Source: RYN-230 sp963813975
Lineage (GTDB): Bacteria > Actinomycetota > Actinomycetes > Streptosporangiales > Streptosporangiaceae
Direction of reading: 5' to 3'
Assembly: GCA_963813975.1 (NCBI GenBank)
Contig: CAWFAP010000001.1
Location: forward strand, 992,001 to 1,056,000
Length of the DNA: 64,000 nt
Below the pieces are notes generated by a model. The model ran no database searches. It was not told the origin of the DNA and saw only the letters and a program-made list of their open reading frames with translations. The translations under genes were made by a program, and so were the position numbers. The stretch's first letter is position 1. Every line of letters starts with the position of its first letter. Below are positions 33,449-42,772 of the stretch, piece after piece.

Positions 33449-34942
33449 GTGACCCGCGTGCTGGGCCGCGGCCAGGCCGAGCTGGCCGGCGGCCCGGGCG
33501 CCCCCGCCGCGGGCGGGCGCCCGGTGCGCTGGGGGGCGGCCTCCGTGCGCATCGTCCGGCGGCACTGGCTGGCGGCCATCCTGCTGACCGCTGGCCTGGT
33601 GCTCCGCGTGCTCGTGCAGTTCGCCTACCGGCCCGCGCTGTTCTACATCGACACCACCCGGTACCTGTTCAACGCCGAGGGAATGGACCCGGTCGGCTAC
33701 AAGGGGCCGCTGCGGGCGATCCTGTTCGCAGCCAACTTCAACGCGGTCGCAGCGGTCCAGCACCTGCTCGGCCTGGCCATCGCCGTGCTCATCTACGTCC
33801 TGCTGGTCCGCCGCGGCGTGTCCCGGTGGCTGGCCGCGCTGGCCATCGCGCCGGTCCTGCTGGACGCCTACCAGCTGCAGAACGAGCAGGCGATCATGCC
33901 GGGCACCTGGTTCGAGGCCCTGATCGTGGCCGGGCTGGCCATCCTGCTCTGGCGGCTGAGGCCCGGGTGGCGGGCGGTCCTGGCGGCCGGTGTGGTGCTC
34001 GGCACCTCAGCCACGTTCGCCCAGGTCGGCGAGGCCCTGATCCTGCCCGGGGTGATCTACCTGCTGGCGGTGGGCGGCGGCTGGCGGCGGGCCGCCGTCC
34101 GGACCGGGGCCTTCTGCGCCGCGTTCGCCCTGCCGATCGTGGCCTACTGCACCGTCTCCTACGTGGTGGCCGGCGACTTCTTCCTGTCCCACACCGGCGT
34201 CACCTCCTTCTACGGCCGGGCCGCGGCCGCCGTGGACTGCGCCACGATCAGGCTCCCGGCTCCCGAGCGGGGCATGTGCCCGACCCCGGCCCAGCAGGCC
34301 CGGGGGCCGGACTGGCTGGAGTACCAGCCCGGCTCCCCGATCCGGCCGTATTACGACCACCTGCCGCGGGACGAGACCGACAGCCTGATCTCCGACTTCA
34401 ACCACCGGGTACTGGCCCAGCAGCCGCAGCGGCTGCTGGGCGCCTACACCCGCGACGTGCTGAAGATGTTCGCGCTGACCCGTGACACCAGCCCCGGGGA
34501 CACGCCGGTCTCCCGCTGGCAGTTCCAGGCCACCTACCCGTACTTCTCGTCGCACTCGACCAGATCCGAGGTGGCCGCGGAGGTCGCCCAGTACGGCGGG
34601 GGCACCCCGGCCGTCTGGCGGCCGGTGGCCGGGTTCCTTCGCTCCTACCAGCTCGGCGGCGGCTATATGCCCGGACCGTTGCTGGTCCTGTGCGTGGTCA
34701 CCGGGCTGGCGGGCTCCCTGGTGCTGCTGCGCAGGCGCTGGCGGTCCGACCCCACGGCCCGGTCGCTGGCCCTGGCCTGCCTGCTCTGCTTCGCCTCGGG
34801 TGCGGTTGTGCTGCTGGCGTCCGACCTGTTCGAGTATTCGTGGCGCTACCAGCTGCCCGCGCTGGTCACGCTGGTGCCGGCCGGCGCCCTGGGCCTCGCG
34901 GTCCTGGGCCGCCTGATCCGGGCCCCGAACGGTTCCGCCTGA
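33449..34942 (+). CDS. Membrane glycosyltransferase-like protein (GT-C fold)
   Basis: 497 residues, GTG start. An N-terminal helix (HWLAAILLTAGLVLRVLVQF) leads to the external loop YIDTTRYLFNAEGMDPVGYK, with an acidic residue after TM1 as in GT-C enzymes. Eight to ten further helices follow. A hydrophilic domain at about 255-360 (CATIRLPAPERGMCPTPAQQ, YYDHLPRDETDSLIS) lies between helices and carries two cysteines. The specific sugar donor is unknown. With the preceding gene it forms a two-gene cell-envelope glycosylation unit. The annotation rests on topology plus the loop motif, not on a recognised subfamily. Confidence 0.7.
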   Translation: MTRVLGRGQAELAGGPGAPAAGGRPVRWGAASVRIVRRHWLAAILLTAGLVLRVLVQFAYRPALFYIDTTRYLFNAEGMDPVGYKGPLRAILFAANFNAVAAVQHLLGLAIAVLIYVLLVRRGVSRWLAALAIAPVLLDAYQLQNEQAIMPGTWFEALIVAGLAILLWRLRPGWRAVLAAGVVLGTSATFAQVGEALILPGVIYLLAVGGGWRRAAVRTGAFCAAFALPIVAYCTVSYVVAGDFFLSHTGVTSFYGRAAAAVDCATIRLPAPERGMCPTPAQQARGPDWLEYQPGSPIRPYYDHLPRDETDSLISDFNHRVLAQQPQRLLGAYTRDVLKMFALTRDTSPGDTPVSRWQFQATYPYFSSHSTRSEVAAEVAQYGGGTPAVWRPVAGFLRSYQLGGGYMPGPLLVLCVVTGLAGSLVLLRRRWRSDPTARSLALACLLCFASGAVVLLASDLFEYSWRYQLPALVTLVPAGALGLAVLGRLIRAPNGSA

Positions 34943-34976
34943 GCCGGCCACGTCCGGCCCGCCCTCTCATGCGGGG

Positions 34977-35714
34977 TCAGGGACGTCCCCTAACCGCGTC
35001 GTCCCAGAATTCCTGGATCGGGGGGTAGATCAGCTCCTGGTCGCGGGCGAGTGAGGCCTTCACGAACCGGCTCCGCTCGTCGGCCAGCACCTCGGCCTGG
35101 CCAGCCTCGACCGCGTCACAGATCTGCCGGGCCACCGATTCCGGGCTGATCTTGGGCACGTCGGCCAGCGCGGCCATCTCGGTGTCGATGAAGCTGGCGT
35201 GCACCGCCACCACCAGGGTGCCCTGATGGTGCAGCTCGAGGCGGACGCCGTTGGTCAGCGACCAGCCCGCGGCCTTGGAGGCCCCATAGGAGGCGGTGAA
35301 CGGGTCAGTGTAGAAGCTGCTGACCGAGAGCATGTTGACGACCGCCCCGCCGCCGTTGGCCGCCAGTACGGGCGCGAAAGCCCGGCACATGCTGAGCGTG
35401 CCGAAGTAGTTGGTTTCCATCTCCTCCCGGGCCGCGTCCAGGTTCGGCGCGGTGAGGAACGTGCTGGCCTTCATCACGCCCGCGTTGTTGACCAGCAGGG
35501 TAACGTCCGCGCACTGCTCCGCGACCTGGGCGACCCGCTGCGGGTCGGTGATGTCGAGGGCGATCGGTGTCACGCCCGGCTCGGTGACCTGGTCCGGATG
35601 ACGGGCGGCCCCGTAGACCCTGGCCGCGCCCCGGCTGACCAGTTCCCGCGCGTCCGCCTGGCCCAGGCCGCGGTCCGCCCCGGTGACCAGGGCCACCGAT
35701 CCCTCGATCTTCAT
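34977..35714 (-). CDS. Classical SDR oxidoreductase
   Basis: 245 residues, ATG following AGGAGGGGG. It contains VALVTGADRGLGQADARELV, DVTLLVNNAGVMKASTF, a catalytic Ser segment (NMLSVSSFYTDPF) and YGASKAAGWSLTNGVRLEL with the Tyr/Lys pair. It ends with VARQICDAVEAGQAEVLADE, typical of single-domain reductases that act on small alcohols or ketones. It is a lone gene transcribed toward the glycosyltransferase pair. The substrate is unknown. Confidence 0.88.
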   Translation of the reverse strand: MKIEGSVALVTGADRGLGQADARELVSRGAARVYGAARHPDQVTEPGVTPIALDITDPQRVAQVAEQCADVTLLVNNAGVMKASTFLTAPNLDAAREEMETNYFGTLSMCRAFAPVLAANGGGAVVNMLSVSSFYTDPFTASYGASKAAGWSLTNGVRLELHHQGTLVVAVHASFIDTEMAALADVPKISPESVARQICDAVEAGQAEVLADERSRFVKASLARDQELIYPPIQEFWDDAVRGRP

Positions 35715-36167
35715 AGCCCCCTCCTGGACGGGCGCAGCCGAGCGCCCTCGGCGCATACCGTAGCGCGGCCGGGCCGCCCGGCCGGGACCAGGTGGCTCAG
35801 CGCTGGAGTCCTCTCCGCTGGCCGCCGGGGCGCTGGCCGCCGGAAGGCTGCCCGCCGCGCCAGCGGGTCACACCAATAGGCCGTCACTTTTCCGTGACGC
35901 CTTTATTGCCTTCTGTCGCCCGCTGTAGGAGTATCACCTGTTAGCACTCCATAGTGGCCGGTCATATCTGGGGAACAGAGGTCCAGTTCGCCAGATATGC
36001 CTGGTGGTTCAGCTGGCCGTGGCACACGCCCCGTGACGATTAGCCAGGGGAAGGGGTTTCGCGCGGGGTTAGTCGGCTGTGGGCTGAGGACGCCAGGTCG
36101 AAGGGACCGGCCACCCTGCGTGCAATGACGCGTATCCAGGTTCCGGCTATGGATGGAAGGACAGACG
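35715..36167. other. Intergenic region with a 9-bp perfect dyad
   Basis: 453 bases. CATATCTGG (35963-35971) and CCAGATATG (35991-35999) form a perfect inverted repeat spaced by 19 bases, 169 bases before the secreted-protein start. It could be an operator or a leader stem. No gene is seen. Confidence 0.5.
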
Positions 36168-37907
36168 GTGAAGCGATACGTCATGGCTGCGATCAGCCTC
36201 CTGGGCTTCTTCGTCCTCGCGGCCGGCTCGCTACCGGCGAGCGCCGCGAGTCGTGCTCACGCACAGGCCCAGACGACGAAGGTCAAGACCGTGAGAGCCC
36301 AGACGACGAGGGTCCAGGCGACGGGAGCCCGGGGCGCCCGGGCGGCCTCCTCGCCCTCCCTCGAGGATCCCATCTGCCAGAGTTACAACTCACTGTGCGT
36401 GGACACCGCCAGCACTCCGCCGGGGGGATACGTCGGGCACGACGAGCCGTCAATCGAATTCAAGTCCGGCCGGGCCGGATCGGGCAATGACATGACCTAC
36501 ACCATGAGGTTGCCGAAGGACCCGAAGAAGCAGCCCAACGCGAGCGGTGCCGGCGGGTCAACCTGGAATTTCCAGCTGCGGCCCACGTTCTGGTTCGGCC
36601 TCACGCTGTGTGACACGCAGTCCGCGCCCGAGTTCACCCACAAGTGCAAGCCGGACTCGGACGCCAACAACCTGGTGGGCACCAACCCCAAGGCCCGGGA
36701 CTACATCGGGAAGCACCCCGGTAACGCCTTCATGGAGCTCCAGTTCTACGGCCCGGGATATGTTCCGCAGTTCGAGGGATTCGGCTGCGCCAAGACGCAG
36801 TACTGCGCGGCGATGACCATCGACAGCTTCGTGCAGAACCAGAACACCGGTGTCGCGAACAACGCCGCCTGCAACAACTACGTCCTGGGTGGCCCTGAGC
36901 CCATCAACTGGGCGTACATCACCAAGAGCGGGAAGTCCCAGGCGCCGGCGAACCCGTTGTTCACCGGAACGCTGACCAACCCGAACTTCGCCGCGGTGAA
37001 CCCGGACCTCAAGAAGGACCTGCTCATGAGCCCGGGCGATGTGGTCCGGTTCCGTATCCACGACACCTCGGCTGGGCTGCGCATCGACATGGCCGACCTC
37101 ACGACCGGCAAGACCGGCTCGATGACCGCGTCGGTGGCCAACGGATTCGGCCACGTCCTGTACCAGCCGAAGTCCAAGACGTGCAATGAGAAGCCGTACG
37201 CGTTCCATCCCGAGTACTCGACGGCCAACCCGCGCGGCAACACGTGGTCGGCGCATACGTACAACGTGGCCATGTCCGACGAGATCGGGCACTTCGAGAA
37301 CTGCCTGGTCATCAACGCGCAGGGCGACTGCAGCAAGCCCGGCAGCCAGGACCCGACCGTGGATGCGGACGACAGTGGCTGCGTGCCGGGCACCGACTCG
37401 CTGCTGGTGAAGATCAACGGCTGCTTCGCCTCTGACTCGGATTACGACGGGCAGTCCTATCGCAACGACTGGCCGGGCACGAATCCGAACGTCGCCCTGG
37501 ACCGGAAGCTGCACCCGCAGCCAGTCCTGTTCACCAGCCCGCTCTCGCGCGGAAGGAACTACCCGACGATCGCGTTCGAGACCGACCTGCCGCGGATCGA
37601 GGCATCCGACTCGCAGGCCAACCCGCCGTTCTGCGACCGGCTGACCGGGACGAACTGCGTGAACCCGCCTCCGGGCGCGAAGTTCTACCCGTTCTTCACG
37701 ACGACGAACCGGTACGGCGTGTGCACCTGGCAGCAGGGCGGCAAGTACCTGCCCGGGACGACGAATGATTTCGGTGGCAGTTCCACGACTGAATTCGGCC
37801 CTCTGCTGAAGACCGTCTACCCAGAGGCCGGATTCACGACCCTGAAAGAATTCAACAATTTCAACAGCGGCAATATGCGCAACCCCTGCCGGGTAGCTAG
37901 GAGCTAG
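36168..37907 (+). CDS. Large secreted Cys-rich protein of unknown function
   Basis: 579 residues from a GTG with GGAAGG upstream. A signal peptide is clear (VKRYVMAAISLLGFFVLAAG, then SLPASAASRA). Next is a Thr/Arg/Ala linker with three QTT or RVQ-type repeats, and then a long hydrophilic domain with at least 14 cysteines in a regular spread (DPICQSYNSLCVD, FGCAKTQYCAAM, SGCVPGTDSLLVKINGCFAS and so on), implying many disulfides. Its midregion (DVVRFRIHDTSAGLRIDMAD) is beta-rich. Codon use is slightly AT-richer than neighbours. The gene ends in a strong terminator hairpin and stands alone. I do not recognise the family; an extracellular binding or enzyme role is only a guess. Confidence 0.75.
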   Translation: MKRYVMAAISLLGFFVLAAGSLPASAASRAHAQAQTTKVKTVRAQTTRVQATGARGARAASSPSLEDPICQSYNSLCVDTASTPPGGYVGHDEPSIEFKSGRAGSGNDMTYTMRLPKDPKKQPNASGAGGSTWNFQLRPTFWFGLTLCDTQSAPEFTHKCKPDSDANNLVGTNPKARDYIGKHPGNAFMELQFYGPGYVPQFEGFGCAKTQYCAAMTIDSFVQNQNTGVANNAACNNYVLGGPEPINWAYITKSGKSQAPANPLFTGTLTNPNFAAVNPDLKKDLLMSPGDVVRFRIHDTSAGLRIDMADLTTGKTGSMTASVANGFGHVLYQPKSKTCNEKPYAFHPEYSTANPRGNTWSAHTYNVAMSDEIGHFENCLVINAQGDCSKPGSQDPTVDADDSGCVPGTDSLLVKINGCFASDSDYDGQSYRNDWPGTNPNVALDRKLHPQPVLFTSPLSRGRNYPTIAFETDLPRIEASDSQANPPFCDRLTGTNCVNPPPGAKFYPFFTTTNRYGVCTWQQGGKYLPGTTNDFGGSSTTEFGPLLKTVYPEAGFTTLKEFNNFNSGNMRNPCRVARS

Positions 37908-37928
37908 CCGCAGCACCATTGAAGGTAC

Positions 37929-37974
37929 GGCACGGACCGCGACGGGAGCGGGGACAACCGTCGCGGTCCGTGCC
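37929..37974 (+). terminator. Perfect 17-bp-stem terminator
   Basis: The arms at 37929-37945 and 37958-37974 are perfectly complementary, with a 12-base loop, 22 bases after the secreted-protein stop. It is bidirectional in principle and also faces the lipoprotein gene end. Confidence 0.85.
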
Positions 37975-38025
37975 TGCTCTGGGGGCCAGCGGCGCGAGAG
38001 GCCCGGCCGGGAGCCGGGCCCGGGG

Positions 38026-38601
38026 TCATCCGGTCGGCACGCTGCTCGGGTGGGTCCCGGGGATCAGCCGGCCCGTGCTGCCCGCTGCACCGCTGAGCAG
38101 CCGACCGGGGCGGGACGACCAGGTCCATTGCCGGAGCGGCCCGAGCCCGGCGACGCTGGCGCAGCCCGAGTCGTGGATCCGGAGCGGCGGATAGGCATGG
38201 CCACCGGCGGTGAACTCGAGCCGGAGGGCGCCAGGGAGGGCAGCCGGGCAGTGCAGGCCCCGGGGCATCGGCGGGAGCCCGCAGAGCGCGGCGGCCAGGG
38301 CCCGGGCCCGGGGCGCAGCCGCGATGGTGATGTCGCGCGGGAGGATCTCCTGGGTCCGGCTGGCGGTGAGTTGCGCCGTCGCCCGGCTCACTTTCTGCGC
38401 ATCGGCACAGAGGGGAATGCCCGCCGACGCCGTCGCGGCGGCCGCGGCCGCGGCTGTCTTGCCCTGGCCCGCGGCGGCCGGCTGCCCCGCGCCGCCGCTC
38501 ACCGCACTGCCGCACCCGGCCAGCACGATCCCGGTACTGACCGCGACCAGGGCCAGCCCTCCCGGCTGGCCTCGCCGCCCCGCGCTGATCGTCCCGCGCA
38601 T
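38026..38601 (-). CDS. Small lipoprotein of unknown function
   Basis: 191 residues. The N terminus RRGQPGGLALVAVSTGIVL, then AGC, is a lipoprotein signal with the lipobox LAGC. The mature part has an Ala/Gly-rich linker and a domain containing three cysteines (PLCADAQKVS, LCGLPPMPRGLHC, SGCASVAG), with a C-terminal GLGPLRQWTW region. It is probably anchored to the outer face of the membrane. No family is recognised. It converges with the large secreted protein across a strong hairpin. Confidence 0.7.
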   Translation of the reverse strand: MRGTISAGRRGQPGGLALVAVSTGIVLAGCGSAVSGGAGQPAAAGQGKTAAAAAAATASAGIPLCADAQKVSRATAQLTASRTQEILPRDITIAAAPRARALAAALCGLPPMPRGLHCPAALPGALRLEFTAGGHAYPPLRIHDSGCASVAGLGPLRQWTWSSRPGRLLSGAAGSTGRLIPGTHPSSVPTG

Positions 38602-38742
38602 CCCAGGCCCCCGTTCCCCGTCCGGCCTCTCGGCTCGCGCCTCAGGTCTTGGACGGGCCGGAGCCTCCGCGCGGTTCCCTCAGCCCCCGAACTCCCATGT
38701 CAGGTGGGCCGTGAACGGCGCTAATCCGGACCCCGGGAAGCC

Positions 38743-39045
38743 TCAGCTCCTGGTCTGGAGGTCCGGCGACCTCTCGTCGATGGGCTCCTGGGGGTCGACA
38801 CCGCTCCGGTCACGGGCGCTCGTCCCGCCGACCGGCCGCTGGGACCGGCCGTGCCGCCCGGCGTGCGTGTCATCGGAGGGGCGCGGGTATGCGGCCCGCC
38901 CCCCGGCGGGCACGTTCTCGGGATGCCCATCGCCGTAGGACATCTGCTTGATCTTGATGTAACGCGAGATGTCGCTCCAGCTGGCGGCAACCAGCCCACC
39001 CAGAGCCGCGGGTATCAGCAATCCCAGTGCCTTGCGAGCAACCAT
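38743..39045 (-). CDS. Small single-TM protein (DUF6893-like) with hydrophilic tail
   Basis: 100 residues, ATG with GAAGGAGG at ideal spacing. The start MVARKALGLLIPAALGGLVA, then ASWSDISRYIKIKQMS, matches a small actinobacterial membrane family (DUF6893-like: one helix followed by a basic IxRYxKI box). In relatives the protein ends soon after that box. Here about 60 polar residues follow, rich in Arg, Pro and Gly, which may be read-through past a lost stop. The function is unknown. Confidence 0.65.
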   Translation of the reverse strand: MVARKALGLLIPAALGGLVAASWSDISRYIKIKQMSYGDGHPENVPAGGRAAYPRPSDDTHAGRHGRSQRPVGGTSARDRSGVDPQEPIDERSPDLQTRS

Positions 39046-39249
39046 GTTTCCTCCTTCAGTCCGCGCCTGCGGCTACCGCCGCGCCGACGATGCGGGCCGG
39101 CAGTCAGGCCGCCATTGGCCAACTCGCACTGAAATGCTCCCCGCATTGACCTCCGACTCTTCCCCTGCTGACCTGCTTTGAACGCGAATCCTGGCTCGGG
39201 CCTGCCCCGGTGTGGCCCGGGCTCCGGCGCGGGGCCCCCGGATGCTGCA

Positions 39250-39532
39250 CGGGGCCGCCGGCGGATCGCACTTCCCTATAGCCTGCAGAGGAGCATGCCC
39301 GGCACGCCGGTCATCCGCTACGGCGAGGAGATTGGCATGGTGGACCGGCTCGACCCGACTGAGCGGAAGGCGATCCGCACCCGGCGCAGTGATCACGCCC
39401 CGGGCGCCGGGTTCTCCTCCGCTGACCCAGCGGCGTCCGCCGCGGACGAGTCAGCCCGTACTCGGACAGGATCGTGAACGTGACCGGCTACGGCTACCGC
39501 TGGATCCGCCTGCGCCGGACGGCCGGGCAGTA
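39250..39532 (+). pseudogene. Trehalose synthase/alpha-amylase (GH13) remnant, internally deleted
   Basis: Two pieces in different frames. The first (about 39250-39429) reads RRRIALPYSLQRSMPGTPVI, RYGEEIGMVDRLDPTERKAI, RTRRSDHAPGAGFSSADP, which is the late catalytic-domain part of TreS-like enzymes (usually LPGTPVLRYGDEIGMG and RTPMQWS). The second (about 39460-39532) reads YSDRIVNVTGYGYRWIRLRR, a TreS-like C terminus ending in TAG. The N-terminal catalytic part and the intervening region are gone. The stop is immediately followed by the GTG of the next GH13 gene, so the two were probably an operon for trehalose or maltose metabolism. Confidence 0.7.
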
Positions 39533-41132
39533 GTGGGGCGCCCGGAGGAGCGGCTGGCCTGGTGGCAGTCCGGTGCGGTCTACCAGATCTACCCGCGCAG
39601 CTTCGCGGACTCGAACGGCGACGGGGTCGGTGACCTGCCCGGCATCGCCGCCCACCTCGATTACCTGAACGACGGCACGGATGCCTCCCTTGGTGTGACC
39701 GCCGTCTGGCTCTCGCCGTTCTACCGGTCGCCGATGGCCGACTTCGGCTACGACATCGCCGACTACACCGATGTCGACCCGCTCTTCGGGACGCTGGGCG
39801 ATTTCGACGCCCTGCTCGAAGGGGCCCACCGCCGCGGCATCAAGGTCGTCGTCGAACTGGGTGCCGAACCATACCTCCGACCAGCATCCGTGGTTCGCGG
39901 AATCGGCAAGCGGCCGGGACAGTCCCAAGCGCGACTGGTACGTGTGGCGTGACCCCGCACCGGATGGGGGGCCGCCGAACAACTGGGAGTCAGCCTTCGC
40001 CGCCGTCGGCCCGGCCTGGACACTTCACGAGCCGACCGGCCAGTACTACCTGCATTCGTTTACCCCGCAGCAGCCCGACCTCAACTGGGACAACCCACAG
40101 GTGGAAGCGGCGATGCATGATGTCCTGCGGTTCTGGCTGAACCGGGGCGTGGATGGCTTCCGGATCGACGTCATCTACAAGATCGCCAAGGACCCGGAAC
40201 TCCGTGACAACGAGCCCGGCCGGCGCCACGACGAAGACTGGCCCGCCATCCACGACCGGCTCCGGCGCATCCGGCGGGTCATCGACGAGTACGACGACCG
40301 GATGATCGCCGGCGAGGTCTACCTGCTGGACCTGCACCGGCTGGTGGAATACATCAACACCGGGGACCAGCTGCACCTCGCGCACAACTTCATCTTCTTC
40401 CACCTGCCCTGGCGGGCCCAGGCGTTCCGGGCGTCCGTGAAGGAGTTCCTCGCGCTCGCGGACGCCGCGGCGTGGCCGGCCTGGTTCCTGGAGAACCACG
40501 ATCACTCCCGGGTCGCGACCCGCTACGCGGCCGGACCGGGCTCCGGGGAGCGCCGCGCCAGAGTGGCCGCGCTGATGATCTGCGCGCTGCGGGGCACCCC
40601 GTTCGTGTACTACGGGCAGGAGCTCGGGCTGCCGGACGCCGACCTGCCGCCTGACCGCATCGTGGACGTCGACGGCCGGGATCCGGAGCGGGCACCGATG
40701 CCCTGGCAGCGGCCTTCTCATGCGGGCCCGGGTGCGGGCTTCACGGCCGGGACGCCCTGGCTGCCGGTCGTGTCCGACGCCGAGCACCTGTGCGTCGAAG
40801 CGCAGCAGGACGATCCGGCCTCCACGCTGACGTTCGCGCGCCGCCTGCAGCGGCTGCGCCAGCGGGAGCCCGCCTTGCAGTCCGGGGCCCAGCGCCTGGT
40901 GGATGCCGGGCCGGACCTTTTCTGCTTCGAGCGGGAGCGGTCCGGCCGGCGCTTCCTGGTCGCGCTGAATTTCACGTCGCTCACCCTGCCGCTCGGCCTG
41001 CGCGAGAACACCGTCGGCCCGGCCGAGGTGGTCCTGTCCACCAGCCCCGGGCGTGGCTCCGGCGCGGTCCCGCTGCAGGATCTCGTGCTGGAGCCCGACG
41101 AGGGCCTCATTCTCCGCCTTCCGGCGCGCTAA
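39533..41132 (+). pseudogene. GH13 alpha-glucosidase/oligosaccharide hydrolase with one frameshift
   Basis: Two frames join into about 532 residues. The start VGRPEERLAWWQSGAVYQIY, then PRSFADSNGDGVGDLPGI, is classical GH13. The switch occurs at 39859-39861, where GAACTGGGTGCCG has one G more than GAA CTG GTG CCG (VELVPNHTSDQHPWF). All catalytic parts are then present: GVDGFRIDVIYKIAKD (nucleophile Asp), RMIAGEVYLLD (acid/base Glu) and WFLENHDHSR. It is most like alpha-1,4-glucosidase or oligo-1,6-glucosidase. If the extra G is an error, the gene is functional. Confidence 0.85.
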
Positions 41133-41493
41133 CGGGGTACCCGCCGGCCGCAAAGTGGCCATCCGGAAGGGCGCGCAGCCCATTCAGGCCAAGCACGGCT
41201 CAATCACGTCGAACCGTTTTGCTCTCCATTGTGCCGCGCCGATGCCTGCGGCGTGGCGACTTCGCCCCGGCCGTCGGGCTGGCGCAGCATCCCTTTTATC
41301 GGGAGCCCCGGCAGTTCATCGCCTCAGCGAAAAGGGGGATAGTAGGTCACGTCCCAGGCCTGGACCCGCCTTGCTGCTCCGTTCCCGGCGGGCCGGGCCG
41401 GCGGGCACGTCTCCCGGGTGAGGAAGGCCGGCCAGCATCGCGGGCGCTGCCGCAATTCCATGGCTCGGTTGCGGGGAACTATCGGCCCTGGGC
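41133..41493. other. Intergenic region between convergent GH13 and Bug-type genes
   Basis: 361 bases of ordinary GC-rich sequence with an AT-richer patch (41190-41230). No gene, hairpin or repeat stands out. Confidence 0.5.
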
Positions 41494-42414
41494 TCAGGGA
41501 GTCGATAGCAGTACCGCGGCGCGTTCGGCTTCGCTCACTACGAAGGCCCCGAACTCGGCGGGGCTCATGTGCATGGGATCCGCGTCATGCTGCGTCAGCC
41601 ATTCCGATAGTTCTGCCGTGGCGAGGGTGTCCGCGATGTCGCGGGCGAGTGTGCTGACGATGCCGGCCGGTGTTTGCGCTGGCGCCCAGATCCCGTACCA
41701 GATCGGGAAATCGAAGCCGGCGACACCAGCCTCTGTGAGCGGCGGTACGTCCGGCAGCAGGCGCGAGCGGCGCGCTGTGCTGACCCCGAGCGCGACGAGC
41801 CCGCCGTCCTCAAGGTAGGGAGCGGCGGGCGGGATCGGCAGCATCGCGTATGTGGTGTGTCCGGCCGCCGTGCCGGCGATCACGTCGGCGATCGCGTCCG
41901 TGGCTGCGGGCGGCGTGTGCACTGCGGCGATGCCAAGGCCGCGATTGAGCTTCGCCACCGCGAGGTGGGTGCCGGTGCCGATGCCGGAGGAGGCGAAGCG
42001 GATGCCGCCGGGCCGGTCGCTGGCCGCGGCGGCGAGCTCGTCGATGGTGGTGATGCCGGACTGCGCGCCGGCGACGAGTACATAGGGCTGGCTGGTGAGC
42101 GCAGCGACAGGAACGAAGTCCCGGAGGGGGTCGTACGGCAGCTCGCCTGCCCGGGCGGCGCTGTAGGCCTGGGCGCTGGTGTTGATCAGCAGCGTGTACC
42201 CGTCGGGGGGCGCATGTGCGACCAGCGCGGGCGCTGCGGTGCTGCCGGCGCCCGGGTGGTTGTCCACGATCACCGGCTGACCCCACGCCGCCGCCAGCCT
42301 CCTGGCCAAAGCCCGCGCGATGACATCGACGCCCCCGCCGGCCCCAAATGGATCGATGATCCGTACCGAGCGATCCGGAAAGCCCTGGTCGTGGACCACG
42401 GGCATCGAGGACAT
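41494..42414 (-). CDS. Bug/TctC-family substrate-binding protein without signal peptide
   Basis: 306 residues. The mature Bug fold is readable from RSVRIIDPFGAGGGVDVIAR, ALARRLAAAWGQPVIVDNHP, GAGSTAAPALVAHAPPDGY, through PYDPLRDFVPVAALTSQPYV to LPDVPPLTEAGVAGFDF and WYGIWAPAQTPAGIVSTL. Bug proteins normally sit outside the membrane and deliver carboxylates to the TctAB permease. Here the coding region begins right at the mature domain, with no signal peptide or lipobox, and no tctA/tctB is present. It may be cytoplasmic, sensing rather than transporting, or a truncated import. Confidence 0.85.
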   Translation of the reverse strand: MSSMPVVHDQGFPDRSVRIIDPFGAGGGVDVIARALARRLAAAWGQPVIVDNHPGAGSTAAPALVAHAPPDGYTLLINTSAQAYSAARAGELPYDPLRDFVPVAALTSQPYVLVAGAQSGITTIDELAAAASDRPGGIRFASSGIGTGTHLAVAKLNRGLGIAAVHTPPAATDAIADVIAGTAAGHTTYAMLPIPPAAPYLEDGGLVALGVSTARRSRLLPDVPPLTEAGVAGFDFPIWYGIWAPAQTPAGIVSTLARDIADTLATAELSEWLTQHDADPMHMSPAEFGAFVVSEAERAAVLLSTP

Positions 42415-42772
42415 CGGCGCTTAAGCCCAACTTGGCCAGGCGACACCATGATGCCGCCGGCATCGGCGACAGGGCCGGGCGCCATGGCCTCCGGGGGTGG
42501 GAATCGTCAAGGCGCAACCAGAGATCTGTTGGTGGCATCTGATGCCGTCGTTGGCCGGTAATGCCGGTCGTTCAGTACTTCGCTCCCTCAGCCCCATTGT
42601 CCACGCCGCGGTGCCGGCGTCAACGCGCTTCGCGGCTCCTCGCCGGTTATAGGTCGCGGCGCTCCAGCGGTAATCGCAGCCCACGTTGCCCGGGAGGGTC
42701 ACGGACGCACTCGCGCGGCACTGGCCGAGTCCCTCCGCTGACTCGCCTGGGTGAGTCACCCGGGACGGTGCG
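42415..42772. other. Intergenic region upstream of the Bug-type gene
   Basis: 358 bases. There is no in-frame extension that would add a signal peptide to the Bug-type protein, and no convincing small gene. Confidence 0.5.
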
